NCBI RefSeq assembly: GCF_900129635.1
Contig: NZ_FSRB01000002.1
Span: 710,727 to 774,726 of the forward strand
Origin: Singulisphaera sp. GP187
GTDB taxonomy: Bacteria; Planctomycetota; Planctomycetia; Isosphaerales; Isosphaeraceae
DNA: 64,000 nucleotides
Direction of reading: 5' to 3'
Below the pieces are notes generated by a model. The model made no database searches. It was not told where the DNA came from and saw only the letters and a list, made by a program, of their open reading frames with translations. Shown here one piece after another: positions 1 through 10,046 of the stretch. How positions within the stretch are numbered: the stretch's first letter is position 1; every line of letters begins with the position of its first letter. A program made the position numbers and the translations under genes.

Positions 1-477
1 GGGGCCGGATCCAACGGCCTTGCTTCGCCGCTCGGCGGCGCACCTCGGTTGGGCGTGACCGAGGTGGCGATCGGCCCTGACTTTCAGGCCGTGGCGGGGC
101 AAACGGTCTATGTTCCGGTCTATTCCCACGTCTTTACCTCGGACGATGCGCGTCCGTTTCGGCTGGCCGTGACGCTCAGCGTGCGGAACACCGATCAGGT
201 TCAGCCGATCATCCTCGTCTCGGTGAAGTACCACGACCGAGACGGCCGCCTCGTCCGCGACACGCTCAAGAAGCCATTGCGGATCGCCCCGTTGGCGTCG
301 ATGGATTTCTTTGTCGAGGAAAACGACACGACCGGCGGCTCCTCGGCAAGCTACCTGCTCGAGTGGGTGGCCGAACGATCGGTCAGTGCCCCCGTGGCTG
401 AGGCCGTGATGATCGGGACGGCGAGCACCCAAGGGATCTCGTTCGTCTGCCCCGGTCGCGTCGTCGCGGAACGATAG
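1..477 (+). CDS. DUF3124 domain protein, 5' end outside window
   Basis: The reading frame is open from base 1, so the start lies upstream; the first in-window candidate is TTG at 49. The protein is a compact beta-rich domain with the signature of DUF3124: a 'VYVPVYSH' stretch, 'LSVRNTD', a 'DGRLVRDTL' turn and 'ASMDFFVEENDTTGG' followed by a C-terminal 'LLEW' strand. This family occurs in many Gram-negative bacteria, often secreted or lipid-anchored, with no established function. A signal peptide would be in the missing part. No partner can be assigned; the next gene begins about 140 bp downstream. Family assignment is from recalled motifs. Confidence 0.75.
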   Translation, partial: GAGSNGLASPLGGAPRLGVTEVAIGPDFQAVAGQTVYVPVYSHVFTSDDARPFRLAVTLSVRNTDQVQPIILVSVKYHDRDGRLVRDTLKKPLRIAPLASMDFFVEENDTTGGSSASYLLEWVAERSVSAPVAEAVMIGTASTQGISFVCPGRVVAER

Positions 478-616
478 GGACGACCGATGCCACTGCCCTG
501 CCCTTTTCTCTTGCTTGGATTTTGAACCGGCTCTGGACCTGACGATTCGTCGTCGTTCCGGCTAAGATGGGTCATTGCGGTCCATTCCGGTGATGACACG
601 AAGCGGGGATCGGTCG

Positions 617-2518
617 ATGGCCAAGAAGAAACCCGGCAAGAAGGCCCCGAAAAAGCCGCTTCCAACGCGGGAGCAAGCCGAGCCTCTGCCCGAGACTCCC
701 GATCACCGTGCCCTGGAAGAAGCGATGCGGGGTTTCTTCGGCCAGATGGCCGGCAGCCACGCGCCCGACACGCCCCAGGGACAGGCAGAGGAACTCATGT
801 TCCAGGCGTTGGAAGTCACCGACAACCGGAAACGTGCCGCGCTCGCTCGGAAGGCCCTGGCTCTGTCGCCCGACTGTACTGACGCCTACATTCTGCTCGG
901 CGAGTGCGCCAAGACCCGCAAGGAGGCGCTGGAGTTCTACCGCCAAGGGGTCGAGGCCGGCGAGCGGTCCCTGGGCCCCGATTTTTTCAAGGCTCACGCG
1001 GGGCAGTTCTGGGGTTTCCACGAAACCCGCCCCTATATGCGTGCCCGGCTCGGCCTCGCGGATGTGCTCTGGACCATGGGGCATCGCGATGAGGCGATCG
1101 CGCACCTCCAGGAGATGCTCGCGCTCAACCCGAACGACAACCAAGGGGTACGCTACATCCTCGCGGGCTGGCTCCTCAACATGGATCGGTTCGACGAGCT
1201 CGTCCGCCTGCTTGACGCGTTCGACGAGGCGACGGCCGCCTGGGCCTACACCAAAGCGCTGTTGGCGTTTCGCCGGGATGGCGATGCGCCCAGCTCCCAG
1301 AACCAGCTCAAGGAAGCCCAACGAATCAACCGGTTCGTTCCCGATTATTTGCTCGGCAAAAAGCCGATGCCGCGCGAACAGCCCGGCCTTTATCAGCTTG
1401 GCGACGTCAACGAGGCCATCCTCTATGCCGGTGCCGCCATGGGCGGGTGGAAATCGACGCCGGGTGCGCTGGGCTGGCTCAAAGCGGCCGGCTCGAAGGC
1501 GAAAGCACCGCAGTCGCGCCAGCCGAAATCGAAAGGGCCACTCCCCTTGGTCCAGAAACGGTTGCTCCGACTTCCGCAGGAGTTCGACGTCTGGCAGGCG
1601 GATGTCCGCCAGCTTCGTTCCCGGACCGAGATCGACGGCACGCTCGTTCACCCCTGGGTCGTGATTGTTTCCAGCCGGAGCCAAGACCTGATCCTGACAC
1701 AGAACGTTGTGGAAGACGCTCCCACGGCGGATTGGCTCTGGGATCAACTGGCCAGCGCGATGCAGACGCCGATCATGGGGGAAGCGCATCGTCCCACGGA
1801 ATTGCAAGTCCTTGCCGGTGAGTGGTGGGAGTCCCTCACGCCCCACCTCAATGCGATCGGGATCGAGGTCGAGACCGTGCCCGCGCTCGACCAGTTGGAT
1901 TTCGTCTTTGCGGAGCTTGAGACCGCCCTGGTCGGCGACCAGCCTCCGAGCCTGCTCGACATGCCCGGGGTTACCCCCGAGATGGTTGCCGGTTTCTATC
2001 AGGCGGCGGCCGAGTTCTACCGGAGGGCGCCTTGGCGGAAGCTGGGCTATGAGTCGGCCATCCGGGTGGAATGTGACCGGGTCGAAAGTGGCCCCCGGTT
2101 TGCGGTCGTCATGGGACAGAGCGGCCTGACCTTTGGGCTGGCGCTCTATGATGACCTCAAGGTGCTCAAGAAACTCTGGAAGGGCCGGATGTCCGACGAG
2201 GACAATGCACGCGAGACGGTCGCCCTGACCGTCACCTATGACGACGAGTCGGGGATCCCCGACGGCGACCTGGACGCCATCGCGGAGTACGGCTGGGAGG
2301 TGGTGAATCCCGAAGCCTATCCGTCGATTTTTCGCAAGGAACGCGGATTGTCGATGCGCCCTCCGTTCGGTTGGGAACTCGAGTTGATGCAAGGTTGCCT
2401 GCGGACCATCCCCGACTTCGTGGCCCGGCATCCCTTGGACGACCTCACACCGTTCGAGGCGACGGTCACGGTCGCTTCGGGCGAGCTCCGGCTGGTCCTT
2501 TCCTGGGTAGACGGTTGA
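617..2518 (+). CDS. TPR-containing cytoplasmic protein
   Basis: About 633 aa. The ATG at 617 (MAKKKPGKK) is chosen over in-frame ATGs at 575 and 593 because GGGGA lies about 9 nt upstream and the lysine-rich leader is a natural N-terminus. Residues about 60-260 are helical repeats of TPR character, such as 'ARKALALSPDCTDAYILLGEC' and 'AIAHLQEMLALNPNDNQ'. A basic linker follows, then a C-terminal alpha/beta half rich in W and D/E. I recall related proteins in plants and planctomycetes with an ST7-like TPR front. TPRs bind proteins; the function of the C-terminal half is unknown to me. There is no signal peptide or membrane segment. A terminator hairpin follows the stop, so it looks monocistronic. 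Confidence 0.75.
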   Translation: MAKKKPGKKAPKKPLPTREQAEPLPETPDHRALEEAMRGFFGQMAGSHAPDTPQGQAEELMFQALEVTDNRKRAALARKALALSPDCTDAYILLGECAKTRKEALEFYRQGVEAGERSLGPDFFKAHAGQFWGFHETRPYMRARLGLADVLWTMGHRDEAIAHLQEMLALNPNDNQGVRYILAGWLLNMDRFDELVRLLDAFDEATAAWAYTKALLAFRRDGDAPSSQNQLKEAQRINRFVPDYLLGKKPMPREQPGLYQLGDVNEAILYAGAAMGGWKSTPGALGWLKAAGSKAKAPQSRQPKSKGPLPLVQKRLLRLPQEFDVWQADVRQLRSRTEIDGTLVHPWVVIVSSRSQDLILTQNVVEDAPTADWLWDQLASAMQTPIMGEAHRPTELQVLAGEWWESLTPHLNAIGIEVETVPALDQLDFVFAELETALVGDQPPSLLDMPGVTPEMVAGFYQAAAEFYRRAPWRKLGYESAIRVECDRVESGPRFAVVMGQSGLTFGLALYDDLKVLKKLWKGRMSDEDNARETVALTVTYDDESGIPDGDLDAIAEYGWEVVNPEAYPSIFRKERGLSMRPPFGWELELMQGCLRTIPDFVARHPLDDLTPFEATVTVASGELRLVLSWVDG

Positions 2519-2533
2519 GGCGGCTGGCCACCC

Positions 2534-2570
2534 TTCGTCCGCGCTCAAATTCGCGGACGAAAGGATTTTT
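2534..2570 (+). terminator. Rho-independent-type terminator after the TPR gene
   Basis: A perfect 10-bp stem (TTCGTCCGCG at 2534-2543 with CGCGGACGAA at 2552-2561), 8-nt loop, then AGGATTTTT. It sits 16 bp after the stop of the TPR gene. Confidence 0.7.
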
Positions 2571-2983
2571 CTGAAATAATGTGAGTCGTCCAGCACATCT
2601 TTTGTTGATTGTCGATGGCGAAGGGCCGCGGTCGCTTGACCCTCCCACGACCAGGGCGCATAATCGAAGCTGTCACCTCGCTTCGCCAGCGTCTCCATCT
2701 TGCCGGGGATCAGTGCTGGTTTTTCGGATCGATCGCTCCCGCCCGAGATTGGCCAGCCTTTCGCCTCTTGAGGCTTAATGTCGCCGGAAATCTTGGCCGC
2801 CGCGGGGACGTCCCTTTTCGATCGGATTCGATGGTGTGCTCACCGCGGAGGGAAGGCCGCTTCCTTTTTGTGAGCTTTCCGCGCCGTGGGCTCCTGAACG
2901 CGCACCTCGATCCAAGCCTCTCACGATCGATCTTATTCACACCTTTACACGCACTCCCCTTTATCTCGCTGGAGATGCTCAAT
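2571..2983. other. Intergenic, presumed 5' region of the STN/Gly-rich gene
   Basis: About 410 bp. A frame joined to the next gene stays open here, but its codons look unlike coding sequence and the translation has no family features, so I read it as leader and promoter. I see no repeat or clear promoter box. Confidence 0.4.
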
Positions 2984-4618
2984 ATGTTACGCAGTCTCCG
3001 CTCCCGCAAGGCCAGGGCCGTTGGAGTTCTGGTGCTGGGTGGCCCCCTTTTCTTGGGGATTGCCGCCCGCTCCGCTGAGCCACTTACTTTGACGCGGCAA
3101 CTGACCGATCTTGGTCGCCAGGCGCTCGCTCAGGGCCAGTCCGCGCAGGCCAAGACATTCTTCCGCAAGGCGGTCGATCTCGACCCCCGCAACGGCGAAG
3201 CGAAGCTCGCCCTGAACCGCATTGAGGTCGCCTTCCAGGCACCGCCTCCGGCTCCGCTCGGCGCCGATCCGATTCCACCGGCCGATCCGGTCCCGGCCGG
3301 CACCGAGGCCCGCGACGGAAGTCAGCCCCAGGCCACGCTTGAAGAAGCGGCCCGCGTTGCCGACGTCGTCCGCCAGCAGCTCGTCGTCGACATCAACCAG
3401 CGGCTTCAGGCCGCTCGCGACCTGATCAACGCCGGACAGCCTGAGGCCGCGCTCACCACGCTCCGCCTGGCGCAGACCGTCGCACGAGCGGCCACCGACG
3501 TCCCCGAATCGGTCCGCAACGACCTCGATCGACGGATCCAGTCGCAGCTCCTCTCCACCGTCCGCGCTGAGGAGCGGATCGTCCAGGAGCAGGCCGAACG
3601 GCTTCGTCGCGAAGCCTCCGCCGACCAGCGGATCCGGGCGCTCGACCTCGTCGAACGCAACCAGGCGACCGTCAACGTGATGATGGTTCAGTTCGACAGC
3701 CTGATGGCTCAGGGGACGTACAACATCCTCTACAACGGCGGCATGGGGGACATCGGGATCGCCACTGCCCCGTTCTACGAGGCGCGGATACTCGCCCAGC
3801 AGGCGCGGGCCTTGGTTCCCAACGACCCGACCCCTCGCGTGGGCATGACGGTGGCGGCGTCGGTCGGTTTCCTGGCCCAGGAGCTGGCGTTCGAGCAGCT
3901 CAAAGAATTCCGCTACATGCTCTCGCTCCAAGACGTGGCACGCGCCGCGGTGCCGTTCCCCGACACGATTACGCTCGAGTACCCCGACGCCAACCAGTGG
4001 CGCACCTTGTCCGAAAAGCGGATCCGCCGCTACGGCCGCGCGGTCGACTTGCTCGACCGAGACGTGAAGACGAAGTCGATTCTGGCCAAGCTGGATGACC
4101 CGATCTCGATGTCGTTCGGCAACGAAACGCCGCTCGAAGATGTCCTGAAGTACATCAAGAGCGCGACCACGGGCGCCAACGACAACGGGATCCCGATCTA
4201 CGTCGACCCGGTCGGACTCCAAGAGGCCGAGAAGACGATGACGTCGCCCGTGACCTTGGACCTGGAAGGTGTGCCGCTCAAGACCACGCTTCGACTGATG
4301 CTCAAGCAACTCGGCCTGACCTTCACGGTGAAGGACGGATTGCTCACGATCACCAATGAAAACTCCGAAGACCAGCCGACCGAAATTCGCGTTTACCCGG
4401 TGGCCGACCTGGCGATCATCCCCCTCTCGCTCATGGGCGGCGGCGGTGGTGGTGGCATGGGCGGTGGTATGGGTGGCGGCATGGGCGGTGGTATGGGCGG
4501 TGGTATGGGTGGTGGTATGGGTGGCGGCATGGGCGGTGGTATGGGTGGCGGCATGGGCGGCATGGGTGGCATGATGTCGGTCCCGCCGCGGGCCCCCGGT
4601 GCTGCTTCTCCCCGTTGA
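2984..4618 (+). CDS. Secreted secretin/STN-like protein with Gly-Met tail
   Basis: About 544 aa. ATG 2984 is preferred because GGAG at 2971-2974 is 9 nt upstream; ATG 2975 would leave no spacing. Residues 1-30 form a signal peptide (basic start, 'AVGVLVLGGPLFLGIAARSAE'-like core). A TPR-like stretch follows ('LGRQALAQGQSAQAKTFFRKA', residues about 40-75), then a proline linker, a long helical region, and near residue 420 an STN/secretin short domain ('TLDLEGVPLKTTLRLMLKQL' then 'LTFTVKDGLLTIT'). The last 50 residues are nearly pure GGGM repeats. Such proteins are common in planctomycetes; the STN fold suggests envelope or secretin-like assembly, but no pore domain is present. Expected outside the cytoplasm. 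It ends just before a terminator. Confidence 0.75.
   Translation: MLRSLRSRKARAVGVLVLGGPLFLGIAARSAEPLTLTRQLTDLGRQALAQGQSAQAKTFFRKAVDLDPRNGEAKLALNRIEVAFQAPPPAPLGADPIPPADPVPAGTEARDGSQPQATLEEAARVADVVRQQLVVDINQRLQAARDLINAGQPEAALTTLRLAQTVARAATDVPESVRNDLDRRIQSQLLSTVRAEERIVQEQAERLRREASADQRIRALDLVERNQATVNVMMVQFDSLMAQGTYNILYNGGMGDIGIATAPFYEARILAQQARALVPNDPTPRVGMTVAASVGFLAQELAFEQLKEFRYMLSLQDVARAAVPFPDTITLEYPDANQWRTLSEKRIRRYGRAVDLLDRDVKTKSILAKLDDPISMSFGNETPLEDVLKYIKSATTGANDNGIPIYVDPVGLQEAEKTMTSPVTLDLEGVPLKTTLRLMLKQLGLTFTVKDGLLTITNENSEDQPTEIRVYPVADLAIIPLSLMGGGGGGGMGGGMGGGMGGGMGGGMGGGMGGGMGGGMGGGMGGMGGMMSVPPRAPGAASPR
4434..4574 (+). repeat. In-gene GGxGGxATG minisatellite (Gly-Met tail)
   Basis: A run of 12-nt and 9-nt units of the type GGCGGTGGTATG / GGTGGCGGCATG. 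It encodes repeated Gly-Gly-Gly-Met and keeps frame. It is likely unstable in copy number. Confidence 0.85.
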
Positions 4619-4666
4619 TCGAGAGTGAGACGCCGCGAGCCACAGTCAGTGTGGGCCCCGACGTTC

Positions 4667-4726
4667 AGAGTCTCCGGAGCCTTGCGGACATCACCGCGGG
4701 GTCTCGGAGACTCTTTCTTTTTTTAT
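4667..4726 (+). terminator. Terminator after the STN/Gly-rich gene
   Basis: AGAGTCTCCG (4667-4676) pairs with CGGAGACTCT (4705-4714), followed by TTC and a T7 run. The T run is duplicated on the far side of the element at 4727-4889, so the tail was the insertion target. Confidence 0.7.
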
Positions 4727-4889
4727 CAACGATCCGCCAATGGGCTAAAAACCAGTAGGATTTGGGTGTTTCTGCAAAAGGTTTACCCGAAAAGAGTTGC
4801 GTCGCTGCGTCGACTGCAAACCATGACAGGATAACGACTTGCTGCGTTCGCTCTTTTCAGTTGGTTTTTAGCCCATTGGCGGATCGTTG
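4727..4889. mobile_element. 163-bp MITE-like element, 28-bp TIRs, 8-bp target duplication
   Basis: Bases 4727-4754 are the exact reverse complement of 4862-4889 (28 bp, no mismatch). The flanks carry the direct repeat TTTTTTAT at 4719-4726 and 4890-4897. The 107-bp centre has no plausible gene. This is the structure of a non-autonomous transposon derivative. A partly similar single arm (AACGACCCGCCAAAGAGC) appears near 27217. The source family is not identified. Confidence 0.8.
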
Positions 4890-5053
4890 TTTTTTATAGG
4901 GGGGGCGTGCCGGAAGCGCCCTCGGGGCTCCTCAATCCCCCTTGGACTCGCCGACAATCCGCTCGGCGGCGATACGAAACAAGCGGCCATCTGTTGGCTC
5001 AAGGAGTTGGGCGTTAAAATCGGGCGCTGAGACCGGATGTCTCGGCCCAATGG

Positions 5054-5935
5054 ATGAATCATCATTCGGCGATCGAATCGCAGGATCCCTCCGACATGTT
5101 TCCGACTGCCGACCAGATTGAACATGAAGCCTACCTTAGGTGGGAGCGGCGCGGCGGCAGCCACGGCAACGACCGTGGGGACTGGTGTGCCGCCGAGCAG
5201 GACCTGCTCCTGACCTTGAACTACGAGGTGGCCGCGTTCTACGCGTTGAATGCCGCTAAGCCACAATTTATTGGCACCCAAGGACGTCGGGTTTGCCGGT
5301 TCTGTGAGCAAGCGGCGCCGATCGCGACCTTTTCGGCGATTCCCGCCGCGCTTCCGGCGTTCCTGGAGAACCGGTCGCTGTTCACCTACGAAGAATGCGA
5401 CGACTGCCACGCGCACTTCGCGTCGAGCGTCGAGGCCGACCTCGAGGCGTTCCTCACCCAGTTACGGAGCGGCTCGGGACCGAACTCGCTGTCGCAAACC
5501 TCGATCGCGGCCTTGAAGGGGCTGGCCAAGATGGCGCTGTCGATCCTCCCCGCGGCCGAGCTCCATTCGTTCGAGGACACCCGGGAATGGGTGGTCAACC
5601 CCGACCATGATTTCGACTTGCGCCTGTTCGGGGAGCTCGGTTGTGGCTTGCACACCTTGCCTTCGATCCAGGCCGATCCCTGGACGGCGCTGGTGCGGCG
5701 GGTCGACGACGAGGCCCCCATGCCCTACATGCTCTTCTTCGTCGGAACCGCCCACGTGGTGATCCAGGCCCCCGTCCCGCTCTCGGCCCGCGACGAAGAC
5801 CTCGACGGCACGCGGACGATCATCCCCCGCACCGACTCTTCGTATGCGATGGGGAGCGAGCCGGGTCGGCAAGCCCCCTCCCCGTTCCGCTCGAACCCGA
5901 ACCGGATCCGCCCCAACGCGAATTCCCCAATTTAA
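5054..5935 (+). CDS. DUF2934-like plus degenerate HNH-type zinc protein
   Basis: Up to 293 aa; ATG 5054 or ATG 5096 (MFPTADQIE) are both possible and neither has a clear ribosome site. Residues about 25-55 ('EAYLRWERRGGSHGNDRGDW') look like DUF2934. Residues about 80-120 carry CRFC and, some 30 residues later, ECDDCHAHF, the paired-cysteine frame of HNH-like zinc domains; the catalytic histidines are not evident, so nuclease activity is doubtful. The middle and C-terminal parts are unassigned, and the tail is a low-complexity Pro/Asn/Arg stretch. It stands alone between the 4727 element and a small secreted gene. Confidence 0.6.
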   Translation: MNHHSAIESQDPSDMFPTADQIEHEAYLRWERRGGSHGNDRGDWCAAEQDLLLTLNYEVAAFYALNAAKPQFIGTQGRRVCRFCEQAAPIATFSAIPAALPAFLENRSLFTYEECDDCHAHFASSVEADLEAFLTQLRSGSGPNSLSQTSIAALKGLAKMALSILPAAELHSFEDTREWVVNPDHDFDLRLFGELGCGLHTLPSIQADPWTALVRRVDDEAPMPYMLFFVGTAHVVIQAPVPLSARDEDLDGTRTIIPRTDSSYAMGSEPGRQAPSPFRSNPNRIRPNANSPI

Positions 5936-6067
5936 CACGCCTTTGCCCGGTTAACCCCTCCCCTGCGGAATCGGATTTGCTAGATTAGGATCTCTGCGTA
6001 GGGTTTGCCGGCCCGAAGGGGCCGGCGGTGCACCTTGGGATTGACCGCAGCAAAAAGAGGCAGACCG

Positions 6068-6397
6068 ATGAAGACGCCCCTCGCCGCGCTTGCCGTCGCG
6101 GCCTTGTCTCTGGCCCTTGGCTCGTCTGCCAAGGCCCAGACCGTCGTGTATCAGGGGACGTCGGCGACCGCGCCGGTGGTGGCCGGCCCGACCTTTGCCG
6201 ACCCGTCCTACGTTCCCCCTTACAGCTACTACGCGGCCTATCCCAACCCCGCGCGGGGTTATGTGGGCTACGGGACCAACGACTTTCCGTACTACGGCCG
6301 GCCCTACGGCGGCCCGTCGGATCGATGGAGTTGGTCGGCCATGAGCACGGCCGGCAACGGTGGCCTTGCTCGTTATTACTATCCCCCGGTCCGCTGA
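6068..6397 (+). CDS. Small secreted Tyr/Pro-rich protein
   Basis: 109 aa. Start ATG 6068 has AAAGAGG about 9 nt upstream. A classical signal peptide ends at about residue 23 (AKA before QTVVYQG). The mature part is rich in Tyr, Pro, Gly and Ser with no known domain. Codon use is GC-rich and consistent with real coding. Secreted low-complexity proteins of this kind are frequent in planctomycetes; no function is known to me. Confidence 0.65.
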   Translation: MKTPLAALAVAALSLALGSSAKAQTVVYQGTSATAPVVAGPTFADPSYVPPYSYYAAYPNPARGYVGYGTNDFPYYGRPYGGPSDRWSWSAMSTAGNGGLARYYYPPVR

Positions 6398-6707
6398 CCG
6401 GCGCATCGCGCGGGTTGATCCCATGAGATCCGGAGGCGCCGGGACGGCTGGTTCAGGCGTCTCGGTCCGCGATCCCATTCTCAGAGTGACAACTCTTTAA
6501 AAAAACAGGGAATAACCGCGGCTTACGTTCGGGTGGTTCACAGGCCGAGCCACCCAGACGTAGGCAATTCGAGAGTATACCGCTGTAACCAAGGAAATTC
6601 GTGCGAGCGGCCCAGGATTCGCTGTGATACCAATGCGGGACTGGCGATGACCGGCCGTCGCATGGAGACGGATATCTCGACCGGGTGACCGGCGTTGAGA
6701 AATCACA
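6398..6707. other. Intergenic before the hybrid kinase
   Basis: 310 bp. A GC-rich stretch just after the stop is followed by AT-richer sequence around 6490-6600, probably the promoter region of the downstream kinase. I see no repeat or clear promoter match. Confidence 0.35.
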
Positions 6708-9245
6708 ATGGACCAGAGGCATGCCGGCTGGAGGCGGTTTCTCGATGGGCTGCCCGTCGAGAGCCGAATCGGTCGAGTCGTACTCGAATCCTGGCGGGGG
6801 GCTCAGCTCGAGGCCGCTGAGGAGGACGTCGGTGGCACGGTGAAGCCGCCCCGGACGTCCCTCGATCCCACCGCGCTTTTTGAACGCCTCGACAACCATC
6901 GCGGATTGCTGGAGGCGGCCCGCCCCAACATCGAATGGGCCGACCTGGCGCTGAGCCACATCACGCATCTCGTCTACCTGGTCGACCCTGAAGGCATCGT
7001 CTTGCACGCGGTCGGCAACGATCCGGCGAAGATGGCGGAACTGAGCCTCCGCCCCGGTGAAGACTGGTCCGAAGCCTCAAGGGGACGCAACGGGGCCGGC
7101 ACCGCGTTGGCGGAGAACCGACCGGTGGCCGTGGTCGGACCGGACAACCTCACCCATCCGCTCGACGACTGCACCTGGACCGGTGCGCCGATTCACGCCC
7201 CTGACGGCACGCTCCTCGGTGCCATCGGCATCACGACCTGCGCCGACGACGGCACGCCCGACCGGCTGATCCTGATCGCGCACCTCGCTCAACTGATTGA
7301 ACAGGATTTTGTCCAGAGATATCAGCAGTCAAGCGATCGATTGCCTTTGCCGCCATCGTCCCTGGGCGAGGAGGAGGAGGAGCGGCCGGACAAGTCCGAG
7401 ATCCTTGAGGCGATCGCCGATCCGTTCTGGATCTGGGATCCGCAATGGCGGTTCGTTTCGCTCAACCGAGCGACCGAGCGTCTGTTGGAGCGATCGCGTG
7501 AGGATCTGATCGGGCAGTTGGCTTGGGAAGTCTTCCCCGACGTCTTGGCCTCGACCTTCCCTCGCCAGTTTCAAGAGGCCAAGGAAACCGGTCGGGCCCT
7601 CAACTTCGAGCTCTTCTTCCCGCAGCGAGACGCCTGGCATAACGTCCGTGCCCAGCCTTCTCCGTTGGGCCTCATCGTTCATTCCCATGACATCACAGCC
7701 CACAAGCGGGTGGAGGCGGAGCTTCGAGCCAGCGAGGATCGGCATCGCCTGATCTCCGACCTGACGACCGACTTCACTTACACCGTCGCGATCGGCCCGG
7801 ACGGTTCTTCCACGGTCGAAGTGGCGAGTCCAGGGTACTTTCGGATTCTCGGGACAACGCTTGAGGAAATGAACGCTCGGGGATGGGATACGTTCGTGCA
7901 TGCCGACGACCTGGCCCTGGCCAGGGAGAGCCATGGGCGGCTGATGGCCGGGCAGGCCGAGACCCAAGAGCTTCGCAACGTCGCCCAGGATGGAACGGTC
8001 CATTGGATTCGCTACCAGAGCCGGCCGATCTGGGACGAATCGCGGGAGCGCGTGGTTCGTCTCGTTGGCGCGGGGCAGGACGTGACCGAACGCCGGCTGG
8101 CCGTGGACGCGCTCAAGGAGGCGGATCGCCGCAAGGAGGAGTTCCTCGCCGTGCTGGCCCACGAACTGCGGAATCCGTTGGCCCCACTCCGCAACGCGCT
8201 TCACGCGATCAAGGCAGACGTCGCCGGCACGGTGATCGAACCGGTCCAGGCGATGATGGAGCGGCAAGTTGACCGGTTGACGCGATTGGTCGACGACCTG
8301 CTCAACGTTTCCCGGATCACGCGCGGGAAGATCGAGCTTCGTAAGGAGGTCATCGACCTCACCGAATCGGCGCGTCGGGTGGTGGAGAGCGTCGGCTCTC
8401 GTTTGGAAGCGGGGCGGCAACAGTTCACGGTGACGATGCTCGAGGGCCCCCTCCTGGTCGAGGGGGATGCCGTCCGGCTCGAGCAGGTGATCGACAACCT
8501 GCTCGACAACGCCCTCAAGTACACGAAGCCCGGGGATGCGATCCACTTGGAGGTTGACCGCGAACCGGGCCTGGCGACGATCCGGGTCCGTGATACGGGC
8601 ATCGGGATCGCGGCCGGGATGCTTCCTTATATTTTCGATCTCTTCATTCAGGCCGAGCGGCTCCTCGTCCAGTCGCAGGGAGGGCTCGGGATTGGCCTGA
8701 GCCTGGTCCGCCGCCTGGTCGAGATGCACGGTGGACACGTCGTTGCCTCGAGCGCCGGGCTTGGCCTGGGGAGCGAGTTTCTGGTCCGGATCCCCGCTCT
8801 GGCCGAATCGTCTCATGCCCCCTCGATCGCGAAAACGCGACCGTCGGCCGCCCCCTTGCCTCGGCGTCGGATTCTCGTGGTCGACGACAATGTCGACTCC
8901 GCGCGGTCGATGGCCTCACTGCTGTCGCGGCTCTGGGATCAGGTTGTCGCCGTGGCCTACGACACGGCCTCCGCGCTGGCGCTGGCCGACTCGTTCCACC
9001 CCGACGTCGTCCTGCTCGACATCGGCCTGCCGGGTCCGAGCGGCTACGAGCTGGCCCAGCGGTTGCGCGAGCGCCCCGGGTTCCAGACGACGCTGCTGGT
9101 TGCCATGAGCGGATGGGGCCGAGAGGAAGATCGCCGCAAATCGCGCGAGGCCGGGATCAACCACCACCTGGTCAAGCCGATCGCGCCCGAGGATCTCGAG
9201 ATTCTGCTCGCCGGTCCCGAGACCGAGCGCTCCGTGGCCTCCTGA
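6708..9245 (+). CDS. Hybrid sensor histidine kinase (GAF-PAS-PAS-HisKA-HATPase-REC)
   Basis: 845 aa, no membrane segments, so a cytoplasmic sensor. Residues about 1-200 resemble the GAF-like N-terminus of AcoR-type regulators ('[15 protein letters not shown]', '[11 protein letters not shown]'). Two PAS domains follow (about 225-345 and 350-470), then HisKA with His485 in '[16 protein letters not shown]', an HATPase domain with N box '[10 protein letters not shown]', G1 'DTGIGI' and G2 '[10 protein letters not shown]', and a C-terminal receiver with Asp771 in '[10 protein letters not shown]' and the DD pair in 'VVDDNVDS'. Autophosphorylation at His485 and transfer to Asp771 are expected. The ligand is unknown and no response regulator lies nearby; the receiver may act as a phosphate sink or pass the phosphate to a separate Hpt protein. 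Confidence 0.88.
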   Translation: MDQRHAGWRRFLDGLPVESRIGRVVLESWRGAQLEAAEEDVGGTVKPPRTSLDPTALFERLDNHRGLLEAARPNIEWADLALSHITHLVYLVDPEGIVLHAVGNDPAKMAELSLRPGEDWSEASRGRNGAGTALAENRPVAVVGPDNLTHPLDDCTWTGAPIHAPDGTLLGAIGITTCADDGTPDRLILIAHLAQLIEQDFVQRYQQSSDRLPLPPSSLGEEEEERPDKSEILEAIADPFWIWDPQWRFVSLNRATERLLERSREDLIGQLAWEVFPDVLASTFPRQFQEAKETGRALNFELFFPQRDAWHNVRAQPSPLGLIVHSHDITAHKRVEAELRASEDRHRLISDLTTDFTYTVAIGPDGSSTVEVASPGYFRILGTTLEEMNARGWDTFVHADDLALARESHGRLMAGQAETQELRNVAQDGTVHWIRYQSRPIWDESRERVVRLVGAGQDVTERRLAVDALKEADRRKEEFLAVLAHELRNPLAPLRNALHAIKADVAGTVIEPVQAMMERQVDRLTRLVDDLLNVSRITRGKIELRKEVIDLTESARRVVESVGSRLEAGRQQFTVTMLEGPLLVEGDAVRLEQVIDNLLDNALKYTKPGDAIHLEVDREPGLATIRVRDTGIGIAAGMLPYIFDLFIQAERLLVQSQGGLGIGLSLVRRLVEMHGGHVVASSAGLGLGSEFLVRIPALAESSHAPSIAKTRPSAAPLPRRRILVVDDNVDSARSMASLLSRLWDQVVAVAYDTASALALADSFHPDVVLLDIGLPGPSGYELAQRLRERPGFQTTLLVAMSGWGREEDRRKSREAGINHHLVKPIAPEDLEILLAGPETERSVAS

Positions 9246-9348
9246 TCGCTTGGGATTGTCCCGGACGGCCTGCCGGGCGTACAACGGAGGGATCGGATCC
9301 ATCGACCGAGCCCACGGATTCCTGGCACTTGGGGGAGAGGAGACCACG

Positions 9349-9819
9349 ATGAAGAAGGCGACATTTGGGGCAGGCTGCTTCTGGGGCGTCGAGACCGCCT
9401 TTCGGCAGGTCGAAGGAGTGGCTGACGCCGCGGTCGGCTATCTGGGCGGAACCCTGGAGAACCCCACCTATCAGGACGTCTGCACCGGAACCACCGGCCA
9501 TGCCGAAGTGGTCGAGGTCAGTTACGACCCGCTCAAGGTCTCGTATGACCAACTCCTCGACCTGTTCTGGAAAATCCACGACCCGACGACACTCAACCGC
9601 CAAGGCCCTGACGTCGGCACCCAGTATCGCTCGGCCATCTTCTATCACGACGAGGACCAGAAAAACGTCGCATTAGCCTCCCGAGAGCGACTCCGCGAAA
9701 GCGGCCGGTTCCGCCGTCCGGTCGTGACCGAAGTCACCCCGACCTCCACCTTCTACCGGGCCGAAGAGTATCATCAGCGCTATCTCGAAAAACGTGGACA
9801 ATCATCTTGTCGCATATAA
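9349..9819 (+). CDS. msrA: Peptide methionine-S-sulfoxide reductase MsrA
   Basis: 156 aa, usual length for a single-domain MsrA. ATG 9349 has a GGAGAGGAG ribosome site 6-8 nt upstream; the longer open frame from 9250 lacks family similarity. The catalytic cysteine is Cys10 in GAGCFWGVE. Other hallmarks are 'GYLGG', 'TGHAEVVEV', '[21 protein letters not shown]'-type sequence, 'YRSAIFY' and 'EEYHQRYL'. It reduces methionine-S-sulfoxide in oxidised proteins using thioredoxin. A cysteine near the C-terminus (SSCRI) may serve as resolving residue. The REP-like hairpin just downstream probably ends the transcript. Confidence 0.93.
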   Translation: MKKATFGAGCFWGVETAFRQVEGVADAAVGYLGGTLENPTYQDVCTGTTGHAEVVEVSYDPLKVSYDQLLDLFWKIHDPTTLNRQGPDVGTQYRSAIFYHDEDQKNVALASRERLRESGRFRRPVVTEVTPTSTFYRAEEYHQRYLEKRGQSSCRI

Positions 9820-9840
9820 TAAATATTGATGAGTTTTGTT

Positions 9841-9885
9841 GGCGAGCCTGAAAGGCGAGCGGGGAGCGTCAGCTCCCCGTCTTTT
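9841..9885. repeat. REP-like palindrome, copy 1
   Basis: A GGCGAGC/GCTCGCC-type palindrome followed by GGGGAGC-GTCA-GCTCCCC and a T-rich tail. The same module recurs at 14190, 17542, 27613, 28002 (reverse) and, in part, at the end of the window. Here it can also act as a terminator for msrA. Confidence 0.75.
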
Positions 9886-10046
9886 CTTGGCGAGTGCGCT
9901 GCCACGGATGGTAGGCCGTGCCGAACCGGCCATGCGGCTTCTTGAAACCGCGGGCGTCCTTTCATCTCATCGCCCGAGGAGTTTCACGGCCTAGGCACGT
10001 GGACCTGGTCTTTCTTTGTATTGAATTATGTGAAAGCCATGGGTGC

